A stretch of DNA of 64,000 bases, taken from positions 17,921,290 through 17,985,289 of the forward strand of contig OX388316.1 in the NCBI GenBank assembly GCA_947579605.1, written 5' to 3'. The position numbers and the translations under genes were made by a program. Each line of letters begins with the position of its first letter. Within the stretch, counting starts at the first letter, position 1. Shown here piece by piece: positions 36,701 to 51,700 of this stretch. The notes under the pieces are model-generated. The model made no database searches, had not been told where the DNA came from, and saw only the letters and a list, made by a program, of their open reading frames with translations. This DNA comes from Athripsodes cinereus (lineage: Eukaryota; Arthropoda; Insecta; Trichoptera; Leptoceridae).

Positions 36701-39700
36701 GGATAAGGCGTTAATAATACCTTAGTTTAATTTGGAACAATATTATTTATTGTCTCACAAGGGTTTTTTATATTTTCCAACAATAATCAATTAACTTTTT
36801 CATTAAAATGAAATGAATGTGATACATTTCATTTTAACAAAATATGTATTGCAAATTGATTTTAAATATTCACCATATATTTAACTTCTTGTTGAACTAT
36901 ATATCTACCTACATAGACCAATATTACCTACCTATATAAATAATAAAATGATTTTCTGCGTTTCAACAATTGTGTTTTACAATGATGTATGGTTTAAATC
37001 TTCTTTTAATCTGAATCATATTATTGTTTTAAATTTAAAAAAAAAATATATATATCTGGATTTTTGTTATAAACCCCAATATAAATCTATACACCTTTCA
37101 CAGTAAGCTAAAAGGTTGTGTCGTGAAAGGGGAGTTTGCCGGCACCTGGGATCGAACCGCGGACCTCTTGAGTACGAGGCTGAGACTCTACCTCCAGGCT
37201 ACCAACGAACTCAAATATAATCACTTTTGAATAGTATATACCTATTGAACTGTGTAAACCTATCATTTAATAATGTTTTTATGAAAGATGTAACCTACAC
37301 AGTTATACACACTAAAACTAAAATACATTTTAAACAATTAAAAACATACAGGTTAAATAATAAAAAAATTACACACATTAAAATAAAAATTAAGTATCTA
37401 ATAAGCACAAATCTCATGTCATATACAGTAGCGAATTTGTACTTCTGTCGTACATATATATGTAAAGTAAAGTAAATAATATATATATATATATATATAA
37501 ATATTCTAATCAAACAGAAAAACGACAACAGACATGTAATATTACAGAATTAGAAACCAATAAAACCAATTGAAGTGAGATCAGCATCATTTATAAACAG
37601 ATTTAATTTGGTATTATTCATCAAGTCAAAGCTCATAAATCCAAAAGTCTTGTTGCCCAATTATCATGGTAAGGCCTCTACCAGTAGGCATGGCGAAGAC
37701 ACACAACTGGAGATTACCAGAAACCTACTATAATATGTCCGAAAAAACATCCAAAAAACACACATATATACCTATTGCAATAATTATCTATTTTCAAAAG
37801 TTCAAATGATTTTTAAATATTCTACAATTTCCAAAGGGTGATTTATATGATGAATAATTGTCAGTTAAGAAAAAATACTTATGCTTTATACAACGAAAAA
37901 AAGGAAGATTTTGGATGTTGTAACTTTGAAAGAGATGAGATTTTTACAATGATATTTTTGTACAAATGGGGGGCACATTGTCATGTTACAATTTCTGACT
38001 GTGTGAATGTATCTAAGTAAAGTAGATTTTACTCTCAAGTTGATTATACTTTGAGCATCAACTATTTTGAATAACCAACTAAATCTCAATTCACAAATGA
38101 CACTGTATGTGTGTGTGTGATGAAAGAAAAATAATAAAAAAATAAACGACACATGAAATAATAACAAAAAAAAGATATATAATATTAACACCTCACAAAG
38201 ACAATGTTATGACATTGAATGTTTTAGATACATGATAAGATTGTCGGGTTACAGACCATGCTTTTTGTGAGGATCACGAAAGCCACCACTGGCATGATTG
38301 GACCTTTTCCAAACCGACTTCTGTTGCCGCTGATCTGCCGGATATAAGGGAATTCAAATTGTCAATAATAATGATGTGTTGTTTTTTGTGATAATTTTGA
38401 GGAGGGTATTATTATTTTATGTAAAACTTATCGTTATACTTTCTATGACATTTGGGAAGATAAGACTTCTCATTGCTTGGAGGATAAGTAGTGTGAGTCT
38501 AAGACCGTTAAAAAGTCCAACTTAATCTGGCATCATTCCATTAAATCTATCGCTCATATCTGATCCATCAGGAAGATACTTATACAGAATATGTTTGGTC
38601 AGATGTGAGTCACAGATTTCATTGTATGGCCACATGCAAAACAGACAAATCCATTGATTATGATTATATATGGACAAACAGTTCCCCATATTATATTATT
38701 TGAAGTCAGTGAAATAGAGCTACAGATTATATTGTATGGTCAAATGTGAATCAAACAGATCCACAAATTATGTTTTGTGGCCAGACGTGAGTCAAACAGG
38801 TTCACAGATGGCCAAATTTGCGTTAGACAGATGGAATGTATTGATATGAAATTGAGGTTGGGTTTCTTATCAGTAGCAGATTGACACAAGACTAAAGAAT
38901 TGTAAATACTGGCATGCATATTTTCTTTTTCGTTTCTAAATTTGTGATATAAAACGATTGATTTGTAATACTGGATGCAAACAATGAGAAGTTTGTTTAT
39001 GTAATGTCATGAGATACTGCGATCTCATTTCATGTATGAGAGCTTTCTAAAAATTACATACTTTTAATTATTAAAGGGGCAAACAAAATACATCCAAAAT
39101 ATGTTAATGGTACCTACTAATAATACAAAAAAAAAACTGTCAAAATCAATTAAATTGATAAAAGTAATACTATGTTCATTAGGAATCACACATTATAAAA
39201 TATATATTTGGATACTAGTAAAAAATATTAATAAACAATATTCCATGGTATTGAGAAGAATGCTGGAGCTTTTAAATAATCAATCATAATGTTATAGAAC
39301 TTTCTAAACTAAACTTTATACACTAAAGAAATGTTGCAGTTTGGGTTTGTATGTGTACCTTATGTGTAATAGTATATACATATACAATATAAAGATTATA
39401 TTATAATACATGGTACCTAGGTCGTATAAAATATAAAAGAATATATTATAGGTATATCTTATAAATTATAAACTGATTTTATTCTTCATTGTCCATATTG
39501 ACCAAAGTCGAAATTTCGCAGATGTCTAAAAAACTAATTTAATTTAATTTATTCATTCAAATCTTGCTTAACATATGATATATAAAATACTTAGTTATTA
39601 TAATTATATTTATTATAATTAAGATGATCCATAAATGATGCATTTCTATTATTGGTGTACATTTATTTACAGCATTTCAACTCGGTCAATATTTTTTTTT

Positions 39701-42700
39701 ATAAATATCCTACATTTTGTTATTATACAGCCTAGTTAAGAGAGTAAAGTACAAATTAAATTTGTAAATAAGATGCCATAAATAATTTTTGGGTAATCTA
39801 GTCTTTATAGATGTTGTTAGTAATATAATAGCACATAGCAATTATGAAGTTTTTATTAGTGACTGGTATTGAGTTTCTATATTATTTAAAATATGCTCGT
39901 TTTACTAATAAATGTTGGATGCCAGGATGAAATAACATGTACTAAATGATGCTTTAATGCAAAGCCAATTTCATTTCATAATAAAATAACATTAGAATCA
40001 TATAAGATCGTTCGAATGTAATGGAAAAATGAAAATGGAGGAAAATGTTGCCAATGAAAATTTTACAAAAATGTTGCCAACAGGAAAAATTACGTAGTTT
40101 TTTTGGCAAAAGATAAAAATGTCTAGGATTAATAGGTATCAATAAAATGGTAATCGTTTTATTGTAATTTAGGTACTTGAACTAAGCAATGAAATTTCTT
40201 GTCATGAGTAAAGTCTGTTTGCTTCCATACTATACACGCATACTTAATAACTTGTTTCGCTTATCAGTAAGTCGAGGTCAACCTTTCCAGATATCTACAA
40301 CCAATTTACGTGTGTAGTTTTACGGGCGTTAATAACTATTATACTGCACTAATATCTTGATAAAAAAATATTAAAAGTATTCTTACAATACTTATTTAAT
40401 ATATTCTTTCTCCATTGTACATACATGAAAGAACGCATAGAAAGAAATACATTCTAATATAATAAAATCAACGTGTAGAGGGCGAGTTGATTGCAAAGGC
40501 ATGATTTTTTCCAACTAACCCAACCCAATAATAAAAATGTTAGAATTTTCAGTTTCCTGGAATATACTAAGTCTTTCACACTTTTTTGTGAATTTTCAAG
40601 TTTCCTCTGAAATGCAGGTATTCGCAAAACATTACGTATAAATGGGTTAATTTATTTATTTATCATCTCTTGGTTTACAAAAGTTATACAATAGTGACAG
40701 AAATAACAAAAACATATTATATCTATACACTAATCAACATGCGAGTACTTCAAGTAGGGATATGTGAGATATCTTTTATTAATGCTGAATTTCAGACAGT
40801 AAATTATTTATGTATATACGATGCTTTCAGGTTACTTGACTTTTACTATGCCATTGATAAACTTGGTGATAAACTTACCTAGAAAAGGTATTTAACATAC
40901 TACTTATTAGATAGGTATGTGATATGTATCTAATAGTAATGAATGTTTTGTAATTTTCAATGAAAACGCGATACGTTTCCAGGTATAAATCATTGGTCAA
41001 CTAAGTTTCAAGGGTATTAGGAAAGGGTAGGTATACTGCTATAATATCGATGGCAACAATGTCCTAACAAATGCTAGAACAACAATAATTTATTGTTGAA
41101 TAACTATGTACGAGTATATAGATCGTGGAATGAAAATCGTCACCGGTTTCATAAATTTCATATTGCGGGTATTCCCCACTTACTCCTGTGGGCCTAGTCA
41201 AAACACATTTTAGCGTTACGTTTTCGTTCAAACGTGGACCATGTTGCGAGAACGCGTCAAATTTCGTAGCTACATACTTGTGTATTTTAGCTAACGAAAA
41301 CGTAACGCTAAAATGTGTTTTGACTAGGCTCACTGAATTTTTCAAAAAATTTTCAAATCACTTCTCCATACATAAATAATTTTTGGATTTAGAGTAGGCT
41401 CGGAATATGCCTAAAGGGCTGTAGGTAGATTAGAAAAAGGTAGACTTAAAAAAATATTTTCAGTAAGATTTCATGAGTCATCATCATCATCATCGCCCTC
41501 AACGCTCCTCTCGGGAGCACAGGGCAGAAACCAGCCTCCTCCATTCAGAGCGTCTCTGTGCCAATTGCGTCACCTCTTCCCACGACATTCCCTGCGCTCT
41601 GATATCGTTGTCATAGGAACGGTGTATTGTGAAAGAGGGACGCCCGGGCCGACGGAACCCCTGCGGACGGAAGAACAGTGCTCTTTTTGGCCAACTATCA
41701 CTAGGCATTCTCAAAACATGTCCCAGCCAGGACCATCGTCTCTCCTGTATTACGGAGATTACAGGTCTCTGCTGGGTGCGCCGGCGTACAGCATCATTTG
41801 TTTCATGAGTATTTTCTATATTATGTATCAGTGAAAACTAACAGTTCGAAAAAATTAAGACATTGTACATCCCAAATTCAGCGATGAGGTTTGCCACCCA
41901 TCCTGAATGTCTTGATTTTATATTGGCACGAAGAGGACAGTTTGCAGGTTTCTTACTGCTGGCTACCCCACTTGTGGGATATGCCGTGATGGTATAGTAG
42001 TAGTAGTAGTAGTAGAAAACTAACAGTATTTAGGCATAGTTTGCGAGACTGCTAATATTACAGATATTTTTTTTAGGTTTTTAAAGCTTAATTATTTTAG
42101 CAAAGTAAAGATTTCATATCATTATTAGGTTTGAAATGTGACACTAATTTCTTTTTCTTTAGCTTGAAACATGTATTAAAAGCCGTCCATTTGTAAAAAG
42201 AACGATTTTTATTATCCATATTCACGGAATAATTGAAACAACGGTGAATACCATTTCGATGCTAAAGCAAGTCAAATAATAGTTATGTTATTGTTTGTAT
42301 AAGATTCGGATCTACGAGTAATAGCGAGTGGATATACGTAGTGTCGTTATTCTTATTATTATAGTAAAAAGTCCATTGCCAATAGCGTGTTTATAATAAT
42401 CAATAGCTGATAAATAATGTATAATGTGTTCATATCTAATTACTATCTATACATTGCTACCATATTGTTTTTAGTATTAGATACGTTACTAGTTTTTAAG
42501 CTGTGGAAATACGCTAAGAGAGTAGGTAGTATCTATCAATTTAATCGACATCTATCGCTCATTCTTATGAATTAAATTTAGTATAAAATCCGGATTGATT
42601 GACACGGGGACGATTGGGGTAAGATTACAATTTGCAACAGACAATTGCTAACCAACATCCAAGTTCTGAAAATTGCATATCTGCGTCAAATTCTGCGAGG

Positions 42701-45700
42701 GAGAAAATACGAAATCTGACTGACAAAAGGCAAGCCTCATAGCTTTTTTAAAAGGGCAGCGCCCGCCACATACCTCGTGCCGTTCCTGGAGATATGTATC
42801 TCCATAACCACACACAAATGCGCAAACAGGATTTAATGTCATATTGCAGCGAGAAAGGCTGCCCCGAGGGAGCACTCTAGATTTAGCGGCCACACATCAA
42901 AAATTTTGATGCAAAAAGAGAAGAGAAGAAATGGGAATATACCTTCATCTCTATGGCTATCCAATAAAGGTCTGGAATAGAGTGAGTGTATAGGAACTCT
43001 TCCGACTGGCGTATGACAGGAAGACCTTTGTAGAAGTAATCGACAACTTTGGGGAAACTTGAAAAAGATATCACACTCTAAGTAACACTTTCACAGTATC
43101 AGCAGGGCTACTCTCGACAAAACTAAACACGATCTTAATCTAGTCTTGATCTTGATCATACGACGCACGAAGTGACTATTGGCCAAAAATACACGCAAAC
43201 CGATGGCGCGTTAGCGGTAGCGCGGTGTTTTTGACCATAGTCCCTTCGTGCGTCGTATGATCAAGATCAAGACTAGATTAAGATCGTGTTTAGTTTTGTC
43301 AAGAGTAACCCTGCTGTACTAAAGATATTTATTTCTATAATGAGTTATATTAATAGATTGATTTTTTCACAGGTGGCATTAATCTTCTAATCTATTTTCC
43401 AGTAAATGCATTTTTATTCTGTCCACACCATATCACGACACCTCCTACAAGTGTGGCAACTAGTAAATTAAGTTCATTTAGTTGCTCTCTTCGTACCATA
43501 GCAATAAGATATTCATTCAGGACAGATGGCATACTTCGTCGCTGAATTGAAAGTATGTCTTTAACAATTATATAAATAAATATAATGAGAACGGGCTGAA
43601 ATATTTCTAAGACTGTTATATACCTAAGTTGTTTTATTAAATAATGTATCAAAGAGGCTTATAGGCTAATATATCGTATGTCACGTACCACTTTATTTAC
43701 TTGAAGTACCTACATACTTATTATGTACATGAAATATCAAAAGGTGATACTGAAAATTCTTGTCCTTGTCTTACAGAAAGACTAAAATATACTCTTTAGT
43801 AATAATGGTAAATAAATATTATTGTAATTATACCCTATGACTTTTTTAACGTAAATAGTAATTGATTTATTTAATAGCAAATTTGGGTATTTCTGGAATA
43901 TAACTAGGTACTTATACCATAATTATTACTATATGATAAATGAAATTGTTCACTACTTTTAGGTTTTTATTAATTTGTCTTCATAAATATTCAACATTTA
44001 TATTTAATTAAAAGTTTAAAATGTTTTAGCGTGGTTATTCTTCAAATTTGTATTATAGAAAAAACATTAAATAACGAGGTGCATACTATTTTTACGAATC
44101 AGTAGGTACTTTACCATTAAAATAAGTATTTTAAGCGATCGATTTTATATAAAATAGCTACACAAAACATTATTGGATACAAAAATATTTTAAGTTTTGA
44201 AAGTGGTCACTTATCTTTCACTATCCATAGACTGTGCAAAACTTGACGGATGCACATTCGTAAGTAGTCCTTAAGTACTCGTACTAACATAAGTTTAAAA
44301 TAACATTTGACATTAAGTATGTCAAAACTCAATGTTATTTCAATCAGTTATGTCCCAGTCTTGTCAAATATAGAAAGTGCAAAGCGCCAAGTGAGAAGTT
44401 GTTATTAATAATACATACGTACATACATAAGTTATTTTGAAATGACACATCGTAGGAAGCATCAGACGGTTACATGTTATCAAAATACATTCACATCACA
44501 ATAAAACGCATCGTTCAACATATCAACGTACATTGTGAGTGGTTTAATCTTTAATGTACAGAAATATTCGTGTTGAGTTCTGTAAAACTGCATTTTCAAA
44601 AATAGTCAAATCCTTTGAAATTTAGTGTGAAAATAGCGAAGAAAATCAAATGTTAGTCAGTCAGTCAGTCAGTCAGTCAAAATCAGTCAAAATTTAATAA
44701 GTTTTTGGACCATCACTTTTAAAGATTCAGATGAAAATTCATAATAAAATCTCCTTTCTTTTGATACATATTAAGGATATTTTCTCATAAATAAGTTTAA
44801 AGCTAATTCACGTGTAGGTGTTAAAATTATTGACGGGTTTATTTAGAGTAATATAATAGTATTTATTGTAAAGGTTACTAATACCGTCATAGTCAAGAAT
44901 AATCCCCGCCAAATAAACCACATAGAATAAACAAATAAGACCAAGAGATAAATGTGAAGATATTATTGATGGATTATTATTATAAACAAACATATAAATG
45001 AAATCTCATCAATCATTTAAATAAATATTATGTTTACCGTTTTTTACTTTGTTGTATTATAGTGCGATCATACCATGGTATGCCAACTTAAGAATCCTCA
45101 ACCGTTCGAATCACGTGAACATACTTTGAATCAATTTAAACGTTAAAAACTCCATTGCCTTGAGATGAAAGCTTTCCAACACGATTCCTTTGAACGATTG
45201 TATTGTTTTTTTATTTTATTTTTATTTTTACAATATTAAGAATCAAACAGCCGTTACACAATATGTTGACAATTAATACATTTAACTTGTAGACCAGCGA
45301 AGATTCCACTCTTACCAGAAATGTCTTAGTCTTGAGGAAAAAAACAAAATTTAAAATTCTCTAAAAAAGTCAAAGTAAATTTAAAAACAACGATAATACA
45401 ATACTTAAAACAATACAAAAACATAAATATAAAAGCAAAAAATCCTAAAATACTAGAAATCAATTGTGTTGTAGTATTCTGTATGTAAAACAATTTCTTA
45501 AACTACGAATAGGTTTATCCGAAGACGTCTTTCGTAATTTGAAGACATCACCAATTTATTGACATTCTATTCCATAATCAGCGTCTTTTTTTTTAAATAA
45601 ATTTTGAATACAAATTCATGTTTTGTTCACCTACATCATATAATTTGATTAAATTGGCAGAGGCCGAACAAGAGACGCGTATATGGACCAACTGAAGAGG

Positions 45701-48700
45701 GACATGAACTGTGGCTCATACGTAGAGCTGAAAAGACTGGCTGAGAATAGAGACGAATGGAGAAGAAAAACCAAACTCGTTTCAGACCAATCCAATGGAT
45801 TGTAACTCATTATATTATGTTGATTGTAAAGGGTGAGGTACCGACGCTACCTATCCTGAATGTCTTAACTTTTATTGGCAAATAGAGGACGACTTGCATC
45901 CTAACTGCTTGTAATAACAGTTAGGCTGCTGGCTGCTCCATTTGTGAGAAATGTCGTGATGGTATGAGTAATGGTATTATGACGGATATTTTTAAACAAT
46001 GTAGGTATAATATGTTGATCCAAATTAACGATGAATAAGAAAATTGTAGAACTTGGATGAAAGACATTAGCATAGTATAGAAACAGACGTTATCCTTCAG
46101 TGGATGGACACGGACTGAAGACGAGAAAAAACGTAAAACACAATTATCTTGTGGATTTCTTGGGTCATGTTAATTTTTAATTTACAAAATGTAATCGTTA
46201 ATATAAATAACTGAATGTTTTGTCTAATTCCTATATTATTATTTGTACACTATTTTAAATGAAACCATTGTAAGTTGTAACAGTTGTCTTGTAATAATGT
46301 AAGGTCTATCTCAATATAAAATATTGTGTACATAGGAATTCTAAGCTCTATTTCTAAACAATGTCATCACATCTTAATTTGTAATACAATTTAATAATAT
46401 TAGAAACAAACATCCAAATTTACTGTGTAAGAATACATTTTTTTATTTCATAGGTTTAGCACCAGTTACAAACGTAATTGACCGAATGACAATATTTTAT
46501 ATCTATATATTTGGATACCTTTGGTATGGCTGTTAAAAACGTAAATAACTCTCTTAGGTATTCTTGTTTCAGTTTTGAACAGATTATTATTATTTATTAT
46601 TATTATGTTGGTAGCGATTAACAAATAATCGCGCGTTTTCAATCATTTTCAGTCACTGAACTCATTTACTCACGATGTTGGCGTTCGTTTAAATTATTTT
46701 TAAAATACCTTCTATCAATAATTCGATTATAGACACGTTGGACAGTAAATGACTAGCACAAGTACTCGTATACAGCGAACAATAAATATGAATAGATTTA
46801 AACAAATTTAAGCTACGAGTTATCACACTCATCTTGATTTTTTTATTGACAAGGAAAAAACTTGCATGTTTTTTATATGCGGTTGATTTACCGGTTGCCT
46901 AACTTCTTGGAGAAGCCATGATGATACAGCTAGATAAACAATGCAATTTAGCGTATGGTGAGAGGGAAATCATTCGACGCACTTCTGAAAGATTTTCGTA
47001 TAAAATGTGCACGTGGAAGAAGCCTTTTATCTATATTAATATCTACTTAACCAAAAAATACGACCACAAAGACAAACTAAAAACAAAGTCACAAGCACTT
47101 TTGGCGTATTTTGACTAACAAGATTGATCGTATTTCAAACTAGAATACATTTATATCATTAAAAAATAGGTAATAAATTTGACAATGTAAGTTTATTTGT
47201 TGATTTTGAAAACAAATAATAAGTATGATTTTTAAGAAACGTAAGCTTGAAAATACAATATGTTTCAGCAAACTTTATTATTTATTTATTGACACGTTGG
47301 TATACAAAAAAGTTGTTAATAAAAGAAACATAATTAAAACTTATTTTACTGACATATATTGAAATACATCTGAAAAACACTCATTTTCACTTCAATCAAA
47401 GGATATCTTTGGCTGAAAGAATAAAAACAAATAATTACTAAATTATTATACACTTCTATATTATATACATCTTCAAACAATGGAAAATTTATGCATTACA
47501 AATATTAAAAAAAAAACACGACGATCCACGGCGGGACTAAAATAAAAACTGTGAAATATACAAAATAGTAGGTTTAATATTAGATACTATAGGTATAGTA
47601 ATTATATTTATAATATAGGCTCACATTAAATAATAATAATAGATATTACAGAAATGATGAGTTTTTACAACACCGTTTTGTACCTTTGACTAAAATAAAC
47701 ACCGTAGATACATAAAATAGTAATATATCTAAGAAATCTTTCAGATATTTATTGACGAACCGTTTCGTGAATCAGCTGAAACTTTATATATTTACAAAGA
47801 GAAATAATGTGAGTAAAATGTATCAAATTGCAATAATAATATTACATATGTCTAGGTGTAAATAGGTACATTGCATAAGTCAATAAGTTGTGGTCCTCAG
47901 TTTGATATGAGACTGACTGTCATGATGCCAGAATAATATCTACACTACTTACATAGAGATGATGCTATTTTCTATTGGAATTAATTTATACATCAGGAAT
48001 AGATATTTTGTATCTAACAACGAGTGTTTATATTCGCGAATAAACATAATCTAAATTAACACAAATTGCATTATTTCCAGAGATCGAAACATAATTTGGT
48101 GTTATGTACGATATTGTTCTATCACGAATATACGGAGTACATTTTTATTCCTTTTTTGAATGTATTTATAAACATTATATTCATAAGCCCTTTTGTCACT
48201 GTTAATAAGTGTTTAGGATAATGGAAGTCCATGTTGGAGGCTTTTGTTCAATACTGAACACAAATGGAAGGTTGTGGTAAGGTAAGGTAAGGAAAATTAG
48301 CAGAAACCGTCTTACCATTTACCACGAAATAGAATATCAAAAGTCAGAATTATTTGATTAAATATACTAAGCGTTTGTATTTCAAGATGATTTAAAAGTT
48401 TTTAAGATATACCTCTGTTAGCATGAACAAGAATAGCGACAAAGTTAAATATTTTCTTTTGAAATATAATATTTACTGATAACAATGACAAGATTATTAA
48501 TTGATCGATCGGATTTTACTTAAAGTGTCCGTGTACCTATCATTGTGTATTTTTTGTTTATATATAAAAAACAGTCATATTTCTTATTACCGACTTTCGT
48601 GGATGACCATACATATTTTTTTCTCAAGACCATCTACTCGTTTGCGAGTGATTTAGGTGATCATACATATAGACAACAATATTATCTAATTGGTAGTTAC

Positions 48701-51700
48701 ATTGAGTTTAAATGTAGGAAGTTAGATATTTTCATTTAAAATGTATAATGTACCTATATAAATGTATTATGTTTAAGTTTTTCTTGTTAGTTAAGATAGA
48801 CATAAAGATAAAGAATAAATATTTTTCATTAACTGAAACGCGTTGATGGAATGTCGTTAGGGAATGAAAATATCACATAAGATTAGCTGATTTGTGTCCA
48901 GATCTTAAACACTAATGACATAATTTCTTATCGTGGAAGACAAGCAGCGTGTAAAACATATATAAAATATCACATAATTTTATTTTTAAATGACTGTGAG
49001 TTTGTGAATAAATAAAATTCACCCCTCAATATCGGCATGGTAAACAAGTTTGTATTAAGGAATTTAGCAGTTACTTTCTTGTGCAATATGTTTACTAAAA
49101 TATTCATTAAGAATAATTAACAGTGACAATATCAGCAGTTTAACAAAAACTTGTTTTTGGAAATTAATATCTTTGAAAATAATGCAGTAGTTGATATTTG
49201 TCCAGAGCTTTTCTGATTTATGTATTACATCATACTGCGTGTGATGTATGTAGGAAGAATGAATAAAATTTATAAAAAAGGTTTATTTAATTTCGAATTT
49301 CTGATATAAAAACAAAGCTTACATCTCAGAGAAAATTTTACGAATGGCTTAACAGAAATAGGTACTATGCGTGGAAGTCATTGTTGTAAGTAAGTATATA
49401 CAATAGATGGTTCAGTCAAAATGTCCTCGAAAGAGAAAATATAATGTAGGGACCTAGAAAGTGTAAATAATATTATGTATACGAAACTGATTGATGATAT
49501 TTTCTTTCGTTTTGACAGTTGGCTGAGCCACATCAGTAAGTATACGAAAACAGATCGATTCAAAATACTTTCACGATAATAGTATTAATACCTATTCTAC
49601 TAGAGACGAAACGATAATCTGATAAATATCCGTAGTCACTTTATATCCAACCAAATACCGGATAGCAGTTAAACAATAAGATATTCACGTAATAAATATT
49701 TTTCAGTAATTGTTTATAAGATAATAATTATAACATAGCTAGGTACCACGATAGTGAAATAACGCACTCAGGTTTCATTACGATTCATTGCATGTTAAAT
49801 GTGTACGTAATCTTTTACGGTACATATTCTATTAATTATGAAAAGGAAAATTGAGTAGTTACAGAAAATACCAGGATATCTGAGTCAATATCCGGGTTAG
49901 TTGGAAGACATCGCATTTTAGCGATAAACTTGCCCTCTGTACATTGAATTGTATACCTAACTGTTATTTTTATGACACTATTTTATTATGTAATATTGTA
50001 ACCAATGTACAGTGAAGAATAAAATAAATAAATAAATAAATATACATACTTATCAGATTATTTCGCTTCCTCCACATTCATCCAGTTTCTCATAGGGGAA
50101 GGTGGGGCAAGACGGGGTAGTGAGGTAAGATGGGGGTACTGCGATAAAAGTGGAACCGTGCTGAGTAGCCCTGAACGCTGGATGACATTAGATGCTCTCT
50201 TCGGACCCCCCACTAGTAACAAAATTACATCAGCAGTGGTTGCTCGCTCCGTGATGCTGTGATACTTAACGTGTTTTTCGCATATTTCACGTTATTTTTT
50301 GATAAACAAGATCCAAATATTGAAGTTTAAGGGAAGATATTCGATTATTGACTGGATAAAAATATGATTAATTACTTAATTAGTTAATTAATTGACTAAT
50401 ATTCTTAACTACCCCGTCTTGCCCCAACCCGTGGGGCAATTCGTGATAATTAAGCTATTTTTAAATTGAACATATTTATTATTTCTTAATGTTTATTTTA
50501 ACATTTATGTGATTCATTTGCTAGATTAAAGACCATAGTTTGTGTCAATAAACTTTTTTTTAAGAATTTATAGAAAGAAATGTGTTTTTTGACATTTTAG
50601 CTTAAAGGCCCCGTCCTGCCCAACCTTCCCCTACATGCACGCCAATTTCTTTTGAATACACGCGGCCGTATTTGAGAATTTTTACTCTTCATGGTCAAGC
50701 CACATAGTTTTTGGACATTCGTGCTTTCTCACACTCTCTCTTACAGATAAATACAGCCTCTTCGTCATCCTTCCATCGTTCATTCACTCCGCATGCTCAT
50801 GGGATAACTCGGTCTATACTAAACAACTCGCGAAGACAGTGACCGGATATTCAGTTTAATATTTTAATGGATATTCGGTATCTAGCCAAGCTACTATCCG
50901 TTTCATCACTGTACCACACGTACATACATAATAACAAGTAGTTGTTATTGTCAATAGAGCTAGCCGAGTGAATTAATGACTTTCGTCAGACGCTAAGGAT
51001 TACTGTTTGCATACCAATAAACGATTGTTGTCTTAAAGTCAACTTCAAAGAAATGTTTTATGCGTTAATAGGAGCACATTCCATTGAGATGATAAGAGAG
51101 ATTACATTTTATATATTTTGTATTCTAATCTAAAGATAACCTGAAAGGTACGCGAAAAAATATTTATTTCGAAATATATCATAGATAAAAAAAATCTCGA
51201 CAAAAATAAAATCATTAAATCGCTATTGTTCAGGGCTAGCAAATAAAGGCAACTCACTAAAGGATTAGCCGACAAATAAAATTGGATTGACCACCGATCA
51301 GGCACTGATCATCATGGCTGAGAGCATAACTGAATGCAGGAATTGCAGAGACTGACTCAAAACATGTGCATAGATCAAATGGTAAAAAAACTTGGACTAC
51401 AGTACAAACAGGGAACTGAAAAGACTAACACGGAATTGGGAAGAGTATAAAAATAAACCAGGCTTGTTGCAGACTCATCCAGTGGATAATGACTCAACAG
51501 AAGATGATTTCTACGATCTTTAACATTTTAAGAGCTATTAGCAAATGCAAATAAAGTACGTACCTAGTTATTTATTAGTAATTTTTTTCATACTATCTAC
51601 TAGTTTAGGTTGAGTTTAGGTTCTATGAATATTGAAATTAAAATATTGAATGTATTTTATTATGTATAACGCATTTTCACTATTGTGTTATTTTATATAT

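Noticed and set aside
37150..37211. A functional tRNA gene on the minus strand
   Set aside because: The tRNA-like head lacks a pairing acceptor stem and runs into a SINE body that recurs elsewhere.
41565..41834. 89-codon plus-strand frame over the LINE end
   Set aside because: Antisense shadow of the reverse-transcriptase fragment; its twin appears on the minus strand at 62479-62682.
42945..43058. This fragment as an alternative exon of the surrounding gene
   Set aside because: Entry phase 2 and exit phase 0 do not fit the phase-1 junction between the exons at 52173 and 34606.
44650..44690. (AGTC)n run as a possible CRISPR or regulatory array
   Set aside because: Simple tetranucleotide microsatellite with no spacers; eukaryotic context.
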